Assembly: GCA_013284265.1 (NCBI GenBank) | Contig: JABTBR010000016.1 | Span: forward strand, 1-64,000 | Direction: 5' to 3' | From: Oxalobacteraceae bacterium | Lineage (GTDB): Bacteria; Pseudomonadota; Gammaproteobacteria; Burkholderiales; Burkholderiaceae_D | Length of the DNA: 64,000 bases | Shown here: in pieces, positions 63,144 to 64,000 of the stretch | Position numbering within the stretch: the first letter of the stretch is position 1 | How the letters are laid out: every line of letters begins with the position of its first letter | Program-made: the position numbers and the translations under genes | The notes under the pieces: model-generated | The model's database searches: none | What the model was told of the DNA's origin: nothing | The model's input: only the letters and a program-made list of their open reading frames with translations

Positions 63144-64000
63144 TTAGTCGTGCTTGCGGGCGTGCCCGGCCACGCGGGCCCAGGCGCCCTCGTTGCCACC
63201 GGCGGCGTGCTTGCTCGATACCGGCGCCAGCGCCTTCAATTCAGGACTGCTCTGCACGAAGGGAACAATGCCCAGCGCCGCATCGACCTCATGCGGATAG
63301 ACGATATAGCCGCGCGTAATCACCGCCGCCACCTTGCGCACGTCGGCGATATCCTTGGTCGGGTCGCCGTCGACCAGCACCAGGTCGGCCAGCTTGCCGG
63401 TGCTGATGCTGCCGCGTTCATGGCTGGTGCGGGTGTAGCGCGCACCGTTGCGGGTGCCGACCTGCAGCGCCTGCGCCGGCGTCAGGCCCGCCTTGACCAG
63501 CATGGCCAGCTCGGACTGCAGCGTGAACCCAGCCAGCTCGTCGGTTCCAGCCACGATGGGCACGCCGGCGCGGTACAGGATGCCGACGAACTGCACCATC
63601 TTGGCGTAGGACTGTTCGTAGCGCTTCTGGGCCGCCGCATCGGGAATCTTCATGGTGCCGACCGAAAAGCCGCGGCGCACGTCCGGCGGCATATGGCTGG
63701 CGATGGCGGCGAAGGGTTCGTTCATGTCGCCGTCGCGCTGCTTGAGGAAGGCGAAGGTGGCCAGGGTCGGATCGATGGCGATCTGCTTGCGGCTCAGCGT
63801 GGCGACGAAGTCCTTGACCGGACGCGAGTTGAAGTCCAGCCCTGCGACCTTTTCGGCCGGCAGGATGAAGCGATCCAGCGTGCGCGTTTCGGTCGTCGGC
63901 GTCATCAGGAAGTTGAGCATGACCTGGTTGATGTGCTGGATCTCGTCGTAGCCGGCGTCGATCGCGTCCTGCGCGCGCAGCCCGGCCGGCACGTGGCCGG
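63144..64000 (-). CDS. Amidohydrolase family protein (C-terminal part, cut by window end)
   Basis: The visible 285 residues are the C-terminal part; the frame stays open through 64000, and the bases at the window end encode GHVPAGLRAQDA, a typical internal segment of imidazolonepropionase-like amidohydrolases. Metal-site features are seen in YDEIQHINQ (His) and GTDELAGF (Asp). The C-terminal composite domain contains LADLVLVDGDPTKDIADVRK followed by AAVITRGYIVYP. Members include secreted prolidase- and amidase-like hydrolases; the substrate cannot be read. The last residues (GHARKHD) are basic. Transcription ends at a palindromic repeat 26 bp downstream. Confidence 0.85.
   Translation of the reverse strand, partial: GHVPAGLRAQDAIDAGYDEIQHINQVMLNFLMTPTTETRTLDRFILPAEKVAGLDFNSRPVKDFVATLSRKQIAIDPTLATFAFLKQRDGDMNEPFAAIASHMPPDVRRGFSVGTMKIPDAAAQKRYEQSYAKMVQFVGILYRAGVPIVAGTDELAGFTLQSELAMLVKAGLTPAQALQVGTRNGARYTRTSHERGSISTGKLADLVLVDGDPTKDIADVRKVAAVITRGYIVYPHEVDAALGIVPFVQSSPELKALAPVSSKHAAGGNEGAWARVAGHARKHD

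Overview
The window looks like chromosomal DNA of a high-GC betaproteobacterium, most likely Burkholderiales, family Oxalobacteraceae (Massilia / Duganella / Janthinobacterium-like). The evidence is the gene order (pteridine-reductase-like SDR, folB, ttcA; dksA, STAS protein, hslV, hslU), the two Burkholderiales-type general porins, the DksA with C-x2-T / S-x2-A in place of the zinc finger, an SAH riboswitch in front of ahcY, and a complete type II secretion operon. I saw no rRNA, tRNA, CRISPR array, insertion sequence or prophage. Family placement rests on recognition, not on a database search.

Layout. 0.1-4.7 kb: membrane-anchored J-domain protein, a MidA-type methyltransferase, then a folate / tRNA-thiolation operon (SDR, folB, ttcA). 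4.8-11 kb: secreted M14 carboxypeptidase, lipoprotein S41 protease, TonB-dependent receptor. 11.2-16.8 kb: aromatic amino acid catabolism (indolepyruvate ferredoxin oxidoreductase, 4-hydroxyphenylpyruvate dioxygenase, divergent Lrp/AsnC regulator). 17.3-22.9 kb: an accessory-looking island of GST, class III aminotransferase, SidA/IucD-type N-hydroxylase and EamA exporter, with a divergent AraC regulator. It resembles half of a siderophore pathway without a synthetase. 22.9-28.5 kb: GNAT, CCA-adding enzyme, second GST, Slt-type lytic transglycosylase, 5-formyl-THF cyclo-ligase. 28.6-33 kb: the SAM cycle (metF, small holin-like membrane protein, ahcY with SAH riboswitch, metK with a hairpin-rich leader). 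33-42.3 kb: two lipid A acyltransferases, dapF, a Sel1-repeat protein, two porins, DUF484 protein, xerC. 42.4-49 kb: COG0523 metallochaperone, dksA, a duplicated STAS protein, hslVU, HTH regulator. 49.2-62.9 kb: one minus-strand operon gspGHIJKLMNDEFC followed 14 nt later by a patatin/Omp85-like type Vd phospholipase. 63.1 kb to the end: C-terminal part of an amidohydrolase.

How parts work together. metK makes SAM, ahcY removes SAH, and metF and the cyclo-ligase feed one-carbon units. Two different RNA leaders sit in front of the SAM/SAH genes. The Lrp-type gene next to hppD suggests local control of tyrosine / branched aromatic catabolism. The outer-membrane and export genes (porins, TonB receptor, T2SS, type Vd phospholipase, secreted peptidases) suggest a soil or water polymer degrader.

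The most striking non-coding feature is a family of long near-perfect palindromes (63 bp and about 98-100 bp classes, ends AACCCACGG / CCGTGGGTT). They lie downstream of at least one gene at six places, with degenerate pieces at two more; they look like mobile or spread bidirectional terminators. The best candidates for something undescribed are the metK leader, this repeat family and the synthetase-less N-hydroxylase island.
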